Source: Coenobita brevimanus (taxonomy: Eukaryota > Arthropoda > Malacostraca > Decapoda > Coenobitidae). From it: a DNA stretch of 64,000 nt. The stretch is from NCBI GenBank assembly GCA_032717465.1, contig CM064632.1:23175253-23239252 (forward strand), given 5' to 3'. This document shows, piece after piece, positions 13,711 to 24,960 of the stretch. Position numbers and translations under genes: made by a program. The notes under the pieces are model-generated. The model searched no databases, was not told the DNA's origin, and was given only the letters and a program-made list of their open reading frames with translations. Every line of letters starts with the position of its first letter. The first letter of the stretch is position 1.

Positions 13711-14448
13711 ATGGCAGCCAGTGCTTATGTACAGGAAGCCAAAGATATGGGTCTCACTGACCCAGAGAAAATACAGAGTTACGTTCTCTCACGGTTCAAT
13801 TACGAGCAAGAACGTGAGAAAGACGCTCGTGAACGTGAGCGAGAACAGCGCGAATATGAGCGAGAACAGCGTGAACACGAACAAAAACAACGCGAGCTCG
13901 AGTTAGAAAAAGAGCGACAACAGCGCGAACACGAGCTAGTACAAGAGCGAGAACAGCGCGAATACGAGCGTGAACAACGAGACAGAGAACGAGAACACGA
14001 ACGTGCCGAGCGAGAAGCACGCGAGAGACATGAACTTGAAGTGCTGAAGCTCAAGCGAGATTCCTTGGCTTCAGACACGTCTGCTGCAGTTGGTCCAAGC
14101 TCCACGAGCGTTCTCCCTGCACATGTCCTGGCGACCCCACACATCAAGCTTCCTTCATACAAGGAAAGCGAGCGAATCGAGCCGTACATGGCTCGTTTTG
14201 AGGACATGGCAGACTTTTATCAACTGGATGAGGCAGCTAAGCGGCTTCAGTTTCTTAGCCTATTTGAGGGCCCTGCCCTCGATATTCTCCACAGAATTCG
14301 TGGAGACAATCTCACATATGAGATGATGAAAGCTGCACTCATTAAGGCGTATGGTCTCACAGTAGACGACGCCAAAGTTCAGTTCATGCGAGCTCGTCTC
14401 CAAGACAAGGAGACAGCTGTTCAGTTCCTTGATCGTCTCACAGCTTAA
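13711..14448 (+). pseudogene. gag: gag, N-terminal part (frameshifted)
   Basis: Structural Gag polyprotein that would form the retrotransposon particle. The ATG at 13711 opens a 245-codon frame. Residues about 30-115 form a highly charged Glu/Arg-rich coiled coil (repeats of RERE and REQREYE type). From about residue 146 a capsid-like region reads LPSYKESERIEPYMARFEDM and continues with FLSLFEGPALDIL, typical of Gypsy capsid N-terminal domains. The frame ends at TAA 14446-14448. The homologous sequence continues at once in another frame, so a one-base (or equivalent) deletion near 14446 broke the gene. A complementary Arg/Ser-rich minus-strand ORF is a shadow. Assignment to gag is firm from position and domain; the subfamily is uncertain. 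Confidence 0.9.
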
Positions 14449-16022
14449 ATGAGTGGATGGAGAAAGATGAAACTCCTTCCACGCGTGAGGGGATAATTGA
14501 CCTTATGCTGCGTACACAGCTAGAAAGGTCGTGGCCTGCTGAGCTCATAGCACAGCTTAAGATCTGCCAGGTGAAAGATGCTAGCCAAATGGCAGAAAAG
14601 GCTGATGCATTCTTTATTGCATACGGGTATCAAGCTCGTAAGCAAAACACCTGGAGCAGAAAAGATACTGCCAAGTCTGGGAAGCCGTCTCAGACTGAAT
14701 CCCAGCACCAAGGCCGTTCTCAGAATAATGGCCAAGGTCCAAAACCGCAGTGGAAGGACCAGGGGCAAAACACTCAGAAACCTGAGTGGAAGGGGTACAA
14801 CAAGTACCCTAATCAGCAGCAGTATCAGCCACGCAACCGACCGTCGGGACAAACTTTTTCACCACCAGCTCAAAAGAGGCAGGAAGCGAATGCAGCCTTC
14901 ATTCCTCAGCAGCAGCCTGGTGGTCACGTCCCTACCAGTGTGGGTACTTCCCCACAGTTCACTAGTCCCACAGTGACAGTGAACCCCCCTCCACAGATGG
15001 CCAATGTTCCATCTTCCCAATATAACCCTCAAGGCACAATGTTTGCCACATCAATTCAGCAGCCTCATGAGTGGCTAGCTGCTTCCTCCACAGGCCCCAC
15101 CACAGGTGACAGTACCTTCCTTGTACAGCCAGGGTTTGTGGGAGGCATTCCTGTGAAGGTCCTGAGAGACAATGGTTCCTCAGGTTGCTCTGTTAAGCAG
15201 AGTTTAGTTCGGCCTGAGCAGTATACAGGTCGACAGATCCATGCAAAGCTTATTGATGGATCAGTGAGATTGTTCCCTGAGGCATGTATCCAGGTGGCAT
15301 CTCCATTTTATACTGGTACGACACTTGCAGTTGTCATGCCAGAACCTTTATTTGAACTCATCATTGGAAATATTAATGGAGTCAAGGATAGTTGCTCCGA
15401 TGACGCTACTCAGACTTCGGCTGCTGCGGTAACACGAGCCATGACTGAGGCTCTAGACTGTGTCACCCCAGTGATCATTGAATCGCCGCAAGATCTGATG
15501 TGTAGTCAACTTGTTGTGCAAGAACAACATTCTGACCCGACACTTGCTGCCGTGCGGAACAAACAAAAGGGTCGAGTGATAAAGTATTCACGGGGAGGTC
15601 GAGCCAAGTTCCTTCGTAAACAAGGACGGCTCTACCGTGAGTCACAAACACCCGAGGGCGAGGTTCGACTGCAGTTTGTCGTTCCCGCCAAGTACCGCCT
15701 AGCAGTGTTACAATGGGGTCATTGTTCAGCCTCAGGAGGTCACGTGGGCAAAAGGAAGACCCAGGGCCGTATCCGAGCTGACTTTTTCTGGCCAGGGATG
15801 GGACGAGACATAGATAGTTTTGTCCGTTCCTGCAATGTGTGCCAAAGTATCACCACTAATCAGGGACATGCCCTTCCTGTGCCATTTGTAACTACACCTG
15901 TAATCTCTGAGTCAGTTGAGAGACAGGGTAGTGGTGAAGTGGGTGCAGACCTGACGTCTCGCCCATTGGCCCCACAGGACACATTATGTCCAGGGCCTGT
16001 ACATATATATTATGTACCGTAA
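14449..16022 (+). pseudogene. gag C-terminus, protease and integrase zinc finger remnant
   Basis: The open frame from ATG 14457 runs 521 codons. Residues 1-60 complete the capsid. Residues about 61-215 are a Gln/Pro/Ser-rich linker with no CCHC knuckle. Residues 225-305 look like a retropepsin, but the catalytic triad reads D238-N239-G240 in the context RDNGSSGCSV where D-S/T-G is normal. After only about 115 residues comes an integrase zinc-binding domain, H422-X6-H429-X29-C459-X2-C462, with FFWPGM between. No reverse transcriptase or RNase H separates protease and integrase, and no DDE core follows: the frame ends in the tandem array. This is either a deletion or the protease-integrase-RT order of Gmr1-like Gypsy elements with the later half lost. 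The TAA lies in the first tandem unit. Confidence 0.85.
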
Positions 16023-16535
16023 GTTAAGGGGGAAGTTGAGAGGCGACTTGAGGCTATGGAAGACCCAAGTTTGCACAAGGATTCTCAGCTTCCCGGTACT
16101 AATATATGCACTGTAGGTTAAGGGGGAAGTTCGAGAGAGAACTCCGTAGAGGCGACTTGAGGCTATGGAAGACCCAAGTTTGCACAAGGATTCTCAGCTT
16201 CCCGGTACTAATAGAAGTACTGTAGGTTAAGGGGGAAGTTCGAGAGAGAACTCCGCAGAGGCGACTTGAGGCTATGGAAGACCCAAGTTTGCACAAGGAT
16301 TCTCAGCTTCCCGGTACTAATATAAGTATTGTATTGTAGGTTAAGGGGGAAGTGAGAACTCTGCAGAGGCGACTTGAGGCTATGGAAGACCCAAGTTTGC
16401 ACAAGGATTCTCAGCTTCCCGATATTAATATAAGTACTGTAGGTTAAGGCACAGGTTGAGGACCCGTGTGCAGTTCGAGGCTATGGAAGACCCGAGTTTG
16501 CACAAGGATTCTCAACTTGCCAACCATAATCGTGT
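16005..16535 (+). repeat. ~109-bp tandem array inside the LTR retrotransposon
   Basis: About five copies. The middle ones are nearly identical; the first lacks an ~18-bp piece and the last is diverged. Each carries GTTAAGGGGGAAG (purine-rich), most carry the palindromic GTTCGAGAGAGAAC, and all hold CTATGGAAGACCC(A/G)AGTTTGC. From 16540 to 17117 the sequence is non-coding 3' leader. Confidence 0.95.
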
Positions 16536-17072
16536 GCTATAATTAATGGCGACCTCGAATGTACGTCGTAGCACTGACTGCTAGGCAGAGAGAGTAATTG
16601 TAACATGATAAAATTTTGTCTCATTGACACTTTTGATGCTCCACCTCAATTGGTTTTGCAGGTTCAGCAATGGGTGTAGCAGTTTTGCTGTGCGGACCAG
16701 CTGATCGTCTGCCGCACGCTGCCGCCTCTTCTCCTCTGCCTTTGTCGTCGCCATATTATTTACTGTGTCATTTTACACGTAGGTACAGTTACACTACAAC
16801 TGTCACACCTACACCATGTATTACATACACCACGCTACACAACAATTAGTTGTCAGTGTAAATGTAGCGACTTTTCGCTCAGTTTGACCTGAGTACAGGA
16901 TTTTCACCGTCGTCACGGAGTTTTTCCCTCAAGCTTGCTTTTATTAACGTAAATACGAGGTTTTTTCGCTCACTGGCGACTGCGATTTTCTCCTGTAGCA
17001 GGATAGCACACACACCACAGTGTGAATCTTGTGTGAATGACTTAGGATGTATACATATATATATATATCCAC

Positions 17073-17117
17073 AAATTTTTTCCCATAAGGAAAAAATTTA
17101 ATTTTGTAGGGGCGTAA
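17073..17117 (+). promoter_or_regulatory. Hairpin and purine-rich site before the 3' LTR
   Basis: AAATTTTTTCC (17073-17083) and GGAAAAAATTT (17089-17099) form a perfect 11-bp stem with loop CATAA. GTAGGGGCGTAA (17106-17117) then abuts the LTR, where the plus-strand polypurine primer should lie, although it is interrupted by C and T. Confidence 0.55.
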
Positions 17118-18166
17118 TGTCACGAATCAATTCGCGACATTTCCGTTTTGTGAGAAGCCACGAACTATTAGTGGAAAACTCACTGTGTATCGCTCAGCTA
17201 ACCGTTTCTCCCTCCATTTTGGGGTATACTTTTCAAAACATTCGTCACTGTTTAAAAGTGACCGATTTAATGCACGTCACTAAGTGCTCTACTGAGCGAT
17301 ACAATTGTTTCTTTATTGGTCGCCCCTGCTCTCCTCAACCGTTAGCCACGCCTTATTCCGGTGGCTTGTGCGTTCTGCCTATGCATTATTTGAATTCAGT
17401 CTAGTGTTTGTTGTGACGGAGGAAGGTCCTGTGCTCCAAGAAGTGTGAGAGGTCGCTAGCACCCAAGCTCCACTGAGATAATTAATCCAGTCCTCCCACC
17501 CCGGGTGATACATAGCATTCATCGATCGGTATTTCCTTTTGTATAATCCTAGTTTTAAGAGTTTAGTTAAGGTGTTTTTTTCCTAGGCGTAAGTATTTAG
17601 CTATTGCGTGAGTGAGTGAGTGCGTCTCATTGATTTGATTTGAAATGTAACGTTAAATTTATTTTTGTAATTAATAAATTTAACAGTTCTTTTCCTTGAG
17701 CTTAATGTAAAGTAAACTCTTGTTTCATTTCTCCGTAATTAAGCTTATTTCCCACATAGCTCCTAGCTTGCATAGACGTTTTACTATTCATAACTGGTAC
17801 TTAGACCAGTCTTGTATTAACTTAAAATCCGTTGTGCCACCTAGGAGTTAATGCATCAGCAAGGACCTGATATTATTATTAGTATTAGTTATTTATTGTC
17901 AGGGGTGAAGTAACTTTCTCCAGAGGCTAACAGTACTAATTCAGCAATTGTGAGTAATTAGTCTCTGCTGTGTACTGTTGAGAAAGTTTGTAAATTCTCG
18001 TTCTGAGAGAATCGTGCGAAGCAGGCCAGCGTAAAGTAATCGTTGTTTGATTTAGTAAGACAATCATTGTCCCTGCTCTTCAATATTATTGAATATTATT
18101 ATCAATTTAAATAACATACAACCATTTATTTTAAAATTACTGTGTTATTATAAAAACCCCGTGACA
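17118..18166 (+). repeat. 3' LTR
   Basis: Near-identical to 12251-13303. Differences I noted are mostly in U3 and near the C- and T-runs around 12630 and 12710. It is followed by the target duplicate AGGAC at 18167-18171. Confidence 0.97.
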
Positions 18167-18534
18167 AGGACGACCAGCTGAGTAAAAACCTTAGACGTTA
18201 CTGAAAACCAAGACCTTTAAGTTGTGGGCGCGCCAAGACTGTAAGGAATTGCTGAATAAAATCGCAGGAGTAAGACCGAGATTTTTCGAATCATTTGTGA
18301 GAGGAAAATTAAAGATAAGGAGGAGAAGCTGAATAAAAGCAATTAAAATCGCCAGGAGTTAGCTAGAGTAAAGTACAAAGCCGTGGGGAAAGAGAGAGAG
18401 AGAGAGAGTCATAATTCGCTCATAATTAAGACTCTGAATCCCCCGCTGCTTACTCCACTTGAGAACAAAGTCAGCCAACTTTAGTGAGTCCTAATCACCT
18501 GCAGTCTTTGTAACATCCCCCCCGCCAGTCTCTC

Positions 18535-19325
18535 TCTCTCTCGCTTCCTACCCTCACCCTCTCTTCCTTTTCTCTTTCACCTCCAGTTTCACCTTGTCTC
18601 CCTGGCCTTCTCTTCTCACACATTCTCTTTTTCTCGTCTTCCCTTTTCCCTTTCTTCTTCCTTTGCTATTCCCTTTCTCTTTTTCTCCTTGTTCTCGCTG
18701 TTCTCTTTGCTTTCCATCTCTTGCTCTTGGATTTGTCTCTCTCCTCTCCCTCTTCCTTTTCTCTCCTCCTCTTTTCTCCCTCCTCCATTTCTCTCCCTGT
18801 CCTTTCTTCTCGTTCTCCATTTTTCTCCTTCTCCATTTTTCTCCTTCTCTCTTCTCCATTTCTATCCATTTTCCTGCGTTTATCTCTTCTTCATCCACCT
18901 CCATTTTTCTCCTTCTCTCATTCCCCTCCTCTATTTCTCTCCATCCCTCTTCTCCCTTTTCTCCCTGTCTTCTCTTCCTCACCCTTCTCTCTTCTACTGT
19001 CTTCTCCTTCCTCCATTTCTCTCCTCTTTTCTTCTCCCTCTTCCCCCTGTCTCCTCTCCCCCACCCTCCTCTCTTCGTCTTTTTTCTTCCTCCTTCATTC
19101 CTCTGTATCTCCACCTCTTTTCTTTCTCCATTTCTCTCGTCCCTTCTCCATCTTCCCCCTGTCTCATCTCCCTCACCCTTCATTCTTCCACTCTCTTCTC
19201 CCCTCTTTATTTCTCTCTTCCTTTCTTATCCCTGGTCCAATTCTCTCCTCCTCTCTTCTCCCTCTTCCATTTCTCTTCTCCTCTCGTCTCCCTCTTCCCC
19301 ATGTCTCCTCTCCCCTCTCGTCTGC
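18535..19325. repeat. ~0.8 kb polypyrimidine tract
   Basis: Plus strand nearly all C/T, with imperfect TTCTCCCTCTTCCATTTCTCTCC-like units broken here and there by A. ORFs are compositional. A (GT)n run follows at 19478-19522. Confidence 0.85.
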
Positions 19326-19473
19326 AGCCGCCGTGAATAATTCCCAGCGTGTTGATGGACATAAGCTGGCAGGAGGAGAATTTGCTGCTGGTGGGGAGGC
19401 AAACAGAGGCGTTTATTGTGTTAACTGTATGTGCTGGTGTTTGAGGAGGGAGGTGTTCTTTGTGCTGTTGGTT

Positions 19474-19477
<4 letters not shown>

Positions 19478-19522
<45 letters not shown>
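19478..19522. repeat. (GT)n microsatellite
   Basis: Perfect GT run. Confidence 0.95.
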
Positions 19523-19524
<2 letters not shown>

Positions 19525-19609
19525 AAAGTGGTTCATGTGTTTGTGTTGATGGTTGTGTTGTTAGAGTGGTATTGGTTGACAGTGTTCTTGGGTGTTGACA
19601 GGGTGTAGG

Positions 19610-20290
19610 TGTTTGAGCTTTGGTTCTGTGATCAACTTGTTATCCAATTTCAACCAAATTTTCAGGAACGGATTCGGTTTTGAGTACAAAGGTCAAGGTC
19701 ACAGGGAAGTGTCATAGCCCAAGGTTGGAAATAAAGATCACATGCATTTTAATCTGATTTAAGCCGACTATAGTGGAAAGGTTTAGTGTCAGGCGAGAAA
19801 GAAGGAATTTTAGTGTTGAAAACAATCAGTCAAAGGTCAAGGTCACAAGGTAAGGTCAAATTTCGACCCGTGTGCTTGTGTGTGGAGTGAAGAAATAAAA
19901 CAGTTTTGATCTGATTTGGATCCAACTTGGTGGATAAGTTTAGAGGCATCCAGGAAATTGACCTATTGCTTGCAAGATCAGTGATGTCGAAGGTCAGGCT
20001 CACATGATAAGGCCAATATAAACAGCATTTTTCCGATATAAGGTAAGCTTTGTGGAAATGTTCAGAGTAAAGGAGCGTAAAAAAGAATCGTTTTTGTTAA
20101 CAGTCCTTTAATGGTCACCGGAAAATGTCAGAGATATAGGTCACTGGGCAAAGTCAGCTCACTCTTGATGTGATTTGAGCCAAGTTGGTACAGGAGTTAA
20201 GATTTAGGCAAGGATGAAGTAATCTGATACTGAAATTAATCTTTCAAATATCAGGATCACAGGGTAAAGCCAAATATTTGGCTCCTACTT
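19610..20290 (+). repeat. Second degenerate array carrying TCAAGGTCA
   Basis: Same family as 5490-6045, with the same orientation and phrase order. Perfect TCAAGGTCA occurs at 19693-19701 and 19837-19845. Later units are more diverged (near 19997, 20135 and 20258). Spacing is roughly 145-160 bp. Confidence 0.7.
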
Positions 20291-20319
20291 CATGAGTGAT
20301 CCGTTTTGATTCTTCTTCT

Positions 20320-20707
20320 TCATTTTTTTTTTTTTTTTAGCATTTTCTCTCTGATTCGTTTTCTTTGTTTTCTCTTTTTTAGTCTCAGTTTCTTCTTATC
20401 TAAGCACTCTCTCGCTTCCTCTTCTTTTTTTTTTTTTTTTTTTTTTTAATCTATGTTTTTATATTATTTCCTTCCTCCATTACAGTCTCAACCACTCTCT
20501 CCCTTCCGTCCATGTTTCCGGTTCTATATGCTTTTCTTACCTCTCTCGTCTCGGTCTCCCCTCCTGCCTATCTTCTGCCACGTGTGCTTTGATGATTTTG
20601 TATTTTCCTTCATGTTCCTTTTTTTTTCCCCTCCCAACCTCCATACCAAGCTACCGTGTTCACTCCCACTCCTGTCCTTTCCTCTTTTGTTAGTTTTTGC
20701 TATATTT

Positions 20708-20741
<34 letters not shown>

Positions 20742-20760
20742 ATATTTATTTCATCTCTCA
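20320..20760. repeat. T/C-rich low-complexity tract
   Basis: Poly(T) runs near 20325 and 20427, mixed pyrimidine sequence, and a short (CT)n at 20716-20741. No gene seen. Pyrimidine-rich sequence continues to about 21020 and is followed by a purine-rich tract to 21515. Confidence 0.7.
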
Positions 20761-21509
20761 CTTTACCAAGCCTTTGCCACCAACAAACATGACGCTAATT
20801 TGTTTCTACAGTTTACTTTATTATCCACATCTTTGCCCTTCCTCGTTTCCTTCCTGCCCACCTGAACGACACTCTCAGTCCTTTCATTGCACTGTATGTT
20901 ATTTTATCCCTGTCTTACCTTTCCTGCCTTCCTATCTGTCTAGCTCAACCCTTCTCTCACTCCCTTCCTTGACTCCTTTGGTTCCTCTTCCCTGCCCGTC
21001 TTCCCTTCCTCTCGTGCTGTTATCTTGCATGAGGAATTCTCCGCCGCAGTTCTAGAAGGATTCCGCGAGAGAGAAGAAGGGAGGAGAAGGAGGAGGAAGA
21101 AAATGAAACTGAGGAGGAAGAGAAGCGGAACGGAGAGGATAAGGGGATTGAAATGGAGGGGAAAGAGGAAAACCAGAAATCGCTTTTTTTTTTTTTTTTT
21201 AACAATACAATTTGCCGCCAGTCCAAAACGGCGAGACATGAAAACCAGGTAAAGAATGGAGAAGGAACACAGGCAGAAATGAGCGATGAAGGAAATGTGG
21301 AAAAATGGGGGAAATTAGAAAAAGAAAAAACTAGAATGGAGGAATTAGAAATGAATAAAACTAGAAATGTGTGCCAGAAGTGGAGGGAACTGGAACACGA
21401 AATGGAGGAGGAATGGATGCGGAAAGAAGAGGATAAAGGAAGTGAGGAGGAGAAAAAGTTGAAAGCAAAAATCGCAGATTTTTCCAGCGGTGCAAATTGG
21501 AATTTTTCG

Positions 21510-21512
<3 letters not shown>

Positions 21513-21549
<37 letters not shown>
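21513..21549. repeat. (GA)n microsatellite
   Basis: GA run immediately next to the 3' end of the CR1/L2-like LINE remnant. Confidence 0.9.
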
Positions 21550-21552
<3 letters not shown>

Positions 21553-22460
21553 CTATATAAGAACGTAAGAACATGAGAAGAGAGGATTACAGTAGTGCGG
21601 TAGGCCAGTTGACCCATGCTAGGCAGCTCCTACAAGTGTGTGACCATACTACAAGGATAAGACAAGGATAGCAAAGATGAAGGCTCTCCCCCGCCCACCA
21701 AACCCACGTGCGGAAACAGGTTTAAAAAAAAAAAAAAAAAAAAATCATTATAAAAAAACTGGTGGCAACTTTACAGGAAAGTGAGAAAGGAGAAAAGAGG
21801 CTATCTTAGTGAAACGTGAAAAGGGAAAAGAATGAATTAGTACTGGTCATTGGGAGATTTTTTTTTTTTTACATTCTACCCTTGCATCTCGTAGGCTTAT
21901 CTAGTCTAAGCTTGAAACTGTAAATGGAAAGGGCAGCAACTACATCACCAGGTAGCTTATTCCATTCATCCACTACTCAATTGGCAAACCAATTTCTACC
22001 TATGACCTTACTAAAACGGAATTTATCTAGTTTGAAACCATTAGTTCGCGTTCTATCCTGCATGCTCACTGAAGTACCTTGCTAATGTTTCTCATATTTA
22101 TTCGCGTTATCCACTTGCACACCTCATTTAAGTCTCCCCCTACTCTGCTCTACGCCTTTCTGGTGAGTGCAAATTTAGTCTTTTCAGTTTTTCTTCATAT
22201 GAAAGGTTCCGAACATCATGTATCATTTTTGTCGTTTTTCTCTGTACCTTTTCAAGCAAATCTACATCCATTCTATAGTACGAACGCCAAAATTGCACGG
22301 CAGTGTTTAAATGTGGCCTTAATAATGCTAGATAAAGTTGCATTATTACTTTCGATGTTCTATTGCTCACGCTTCGCGAAGTAAATCCTAGGACCCTATG
22401 TGTTTTATTTCTCGCATTAATACTCAGCTGATATGGTTGTAGGTTTTTAGTAACCATGAC
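21553..22460 (-). mobile_element. CR1/L2-like LINE, 3' remnant
   Basis: On the minus strand, 22420 down to about 21880 encodes the C-terminal end of a LINE reverse transcriptase, broken by stops. Recognisable pieces are NARNKTHRVLGF, LLRPHLNTAVQFW, LLEKVQRKTTKMI, LSYEEKLKRLNL and, after stops, a degraded VVDEWNKLPGDVV-like tail. RPHLE-A-QFW and LE-VQRRATK are hallmarks of CR1/L2/Jockey-group LINEs. The endonuclease and catalytic YADD are absent. The 3' non-coding end contains GGAGCTGCCTAGCATGGGTC and reaches the GA run at 21549. The 5' side is bounded by another GA run (22463-22503). Confidence 0.85.
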
Positions 22461-22462
22461 GC

Positions 22463-22463
22463 C

Positions 22464-22503
<40 letters not shown>
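22463..22503. repeat. (GA)n microsatellite
   Basis: GA run at the truncated 5' side of the LINE remnant. Confidence 0.95.
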
Positions 22504-22505
<2 letters not shown>

Positions 22506-22701
22506 AACCGCCCACTCACCGCCCCACATACACAAGCCCCTGGAATCCTTACGCTGTTCCCAGGTGACTTATCTTTCACCTAAGATTTACTTGTAGTTTT
22601 GCTGCATCATTCATAGCAGTGGGATTGTCCATCTCATCGTGGTCTCACCACCACCACCACCAAAAAAAAAAAAAGCGAATCGTGAGCTGTGTTATATTTT
22701 A

Positions 22702-22702
<1 letters not shown>

Positions 22703-22763
<61 letters not shown>
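22703..22763. repeat. (TG)n microsatellite
   Basis: Perfect TG run. Confidence 0.95.
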
Positions 22764-22766
<3 letters not shown>

Positions 22767-22928
22767 GTCGAAAGTTAAACCTGTTATGGTCGGGACAGCT
22801 CTGATATATTATTCCGTGTAACAGCATACAATTTAATTAGCTAGGAATGTGCCATAGGAGCTTCAGAATTAACACTCCACTGATCCTCCTATAATTAGTA
22901 CAACTCCAGTATCCCATTCCACCTTTCA

Positions 22929-22944
22929 CCAGACGATTTTATTA
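22929..22944 (+). repeat. Dispersed CCAGACGATTTTATTA motif
   Basis: Near-perfect copy of the dispersed motif, followed by GCTAGGAGTGGG. No other feature is recognised from 22770 to 23255. Confidence 0.6.
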
Positions 22945-23258
22945 GCTAGGAGTGGGTCATAGGAGCCTGAACGTGTTACTGGCTAGTGCGGCTTTCATAT
23001 CAATAGTTTTTCCTCAGAATACAGGAGTGCAACCTTTTTACTTTAGTTTTCTCGACTGAACAATGTCGTTTGCTATTAACCTAAGCAGTATTCTTACGGA
23101 TGTCAGAAGGAGAGAAAGCATTACTAGACATTGTTCTTGAAGCCACTAGTTTCAAAATTTCTCTCAGCTGAATGAAATTTTTTAGTGGTTTCCTGAATAA
23201 AATATCTACGAGCTCCAACCGCAATGAAGGAGTTGATGAAATAGGTAGATAGATAGAC

Positions 23259-23302
<44 letters not shown>
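23259..23302. repeat. (GA)n microsatellite
   Basis: GA run preceded by short GATA repeats. Confidence 0.95.
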
Positions 23303-23305
<3 letters not shown>

Positions 23306-23444
23306 AAGGTACTCGCTGAGGAAGAGGCAACACATACAGAGGCACACAGAAATGCAGCCAAATACTCTTTACGAGAAGTGGAGATAGTTTCCAGATGTAC
23401 CCACCCGTGCAGCCATCTCAGGCAGACTGGGACTTGTATCTTAT

Positions 23445-23655
23445 AGTTCCTGCATCTTAACTTGGCCCAGAATTTTGCCCTTTTGCAAATTTTACGTAGC
23501 TCATTGGCAGAAAAAGACAGTGCTACTCCCCTACGTCCTCTCCATAGCACTTCTTCGTGACTAGCACCATATTCTACTGTTAATCTGTTGTTACATCTCA
23601 CCGTCTAAGGTGGATAGAGGGCAATTTTAGGCCAAGTTAGAAGAAAAAGCGTATA
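23445..23655 (+). repeat. ~210-bp dispersed repeat, copy 1
   Basis: Aligns by eye with 41170-41388 and 57935-58148. Shared landmarks in order: TTAACTTGG, TTTTGCAxxTTT, GTAGCTCAxTGGCAG, GACTAGCACCATATTCTACT, GTTAxTCTxTTG and GGCAATTTTAGxCxAAGTTA. No ORF is conserved among the copies. Class unknown. Confidence 0.75.
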
Positions 23656-24167
23656 GTCGGCTAAGGTGACTCGGTCTCCGTCTTGTTTTTTTTTTTTTTT
23701 AATATTTGTGTTATTTATTTCTATTAATAATCTGTAAATGACATGCAAAACAATTATAAATAAATCATATATAGTTTAGAAGATGTACTAGAGAACCTCC
23801 TTCATAACGAACTATTTTCCATATTACAAATTACCGTCCTCTTGTGTTATTAAGTCCTTTAATTGGCCTGTTACACGTTATTGTTATTTTGTGTGTTATT
23901 TGTCTTTTATTTTGAATGTTACAGGTTATTATTGTTTTTTTTTTCCTTTATAGACTAGCAAAGATAAAACGAAATGCAAAAAAAATATTGATGCAACAGA
24001 TGTAGAATATTACAAGGAAATATTAATGCACCAAAGGCAGAATAAACAGGTAAGGACCAGGTAATAGGGAGCCTCCTTACCCCACGAAAAAGCCTTCCTT
24101 GGTGGTGTGTGTCAACACGGCAGACGACCTACTAAACCTGTGTTGAGTGGCTTGGGTAATGGCGGAG

Positions 24168-24222
<55 letters not shown>
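24168..24222. repeat. (TG)n microsatellite
   Basis: Perfect TG run. Confidence 0.95.
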
Positions 24223-24224
<2 letters not shown>

Positions 24225-24298
24225 AATTTCCACTTTGTTATGCCATCTGCTGCCTACCAAACTTGTACGTGGGGAATATCTTTCCTCTAACAGTCTTT

Positions 24299-24353
<55 letters not shown>

Positions 24354-24371
24354 ACACACACACACACACAC
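24299..24371. repeat. Compound microsatellite (GA)n-(CA)n
   Basis: GA run followed by a short CA run. Purine-rich, gene-free sequence continues to about 24620. Confidence 0.95.
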
Positions 24372-24960
24372 GGTTGCGGAAGGACGTTAAGTAGGTGGAT
24401 ATATTGTATAAAAAGATATAGAGAAGGGGAGGATAGACTGAGTTGTGGAGTAAAGAGATGGATCGACTGGATAGGAGAAAACTGATAGAGAGTGGTAGGA
24501 TAGAAAGAGGCAGGATCTAAGTGGAGAGGGGAAAGGAGGGGATGACTGAAGGGGATGAAAGGGAAAATGGATGAAAGGAAACAAATGAAGAGGTGAGGGG
24601 AGGAGAGAGAAAAAGATGAATGTGTAAGCCGGTCAAAAAGGAGAGGACTAAATAGAAAATGGAAAAGTGTTTGGGGGAAATGGTATGCTATATTTAAGCT
24701 GAAGTGTGTCACAGGATACAAGTAAATAAAAAAAAAGTTGAGTATGGAAACGAAAATGATAACAAAAAATCGATTTATGGAGATACTGGAATTTTTTACA
24801 TAAATAGATAGATAGATAGATAAACATTTTTAGATGTACAATTACTACAAATAGGAATAGAGGTAAAATATAGAAGACCGATGTACTGGGTAATTCATGG
24901 ATGAAAGGAAGCAAAGACAGAGGTGGAGGGGAGGCGTAGGGCAGGGATGATAAAATTGTC

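Larger units (their letters stand above)
12251..18166 (+). mobile_element. Gypsy-like LTR retrotransposon, complete ends, coding-defective
   Basis: The element has two ~1.05 kb LTRs beginning TGTCACG and ending CGTGACA (a perfect 7-bp terminal inverted repeat). It is flanked by the 5-bp duplication AGGAC at 12246-12250 and 18167-18171. The LTRs differ at only about seven substitutions and a few homopolymer indels by my count, so the insertion is young. The ~3.8 kb internal region has a primer-binding site, a frameshifted gag, a protease, an integrase zinc-binding domain, a ~109-bp tandem array and a purine-rich site before the 3' LTR. No reverse transcriptase, RNase H or integrase DDE core is visible, so it must have moved with proteins supplied in trans, or it lost them shortly after insertion. 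Assignment to Ty3/Gypsy rests on the gag, protease and HHCC domains. Confidence 0.95.

Noticed and set aside
13796..14207. Minus-strand Arg/Ser-rich ORFs opposite gag
   Set aside because: Shadow of the Glu/Arg coiled-coil codons of gag.
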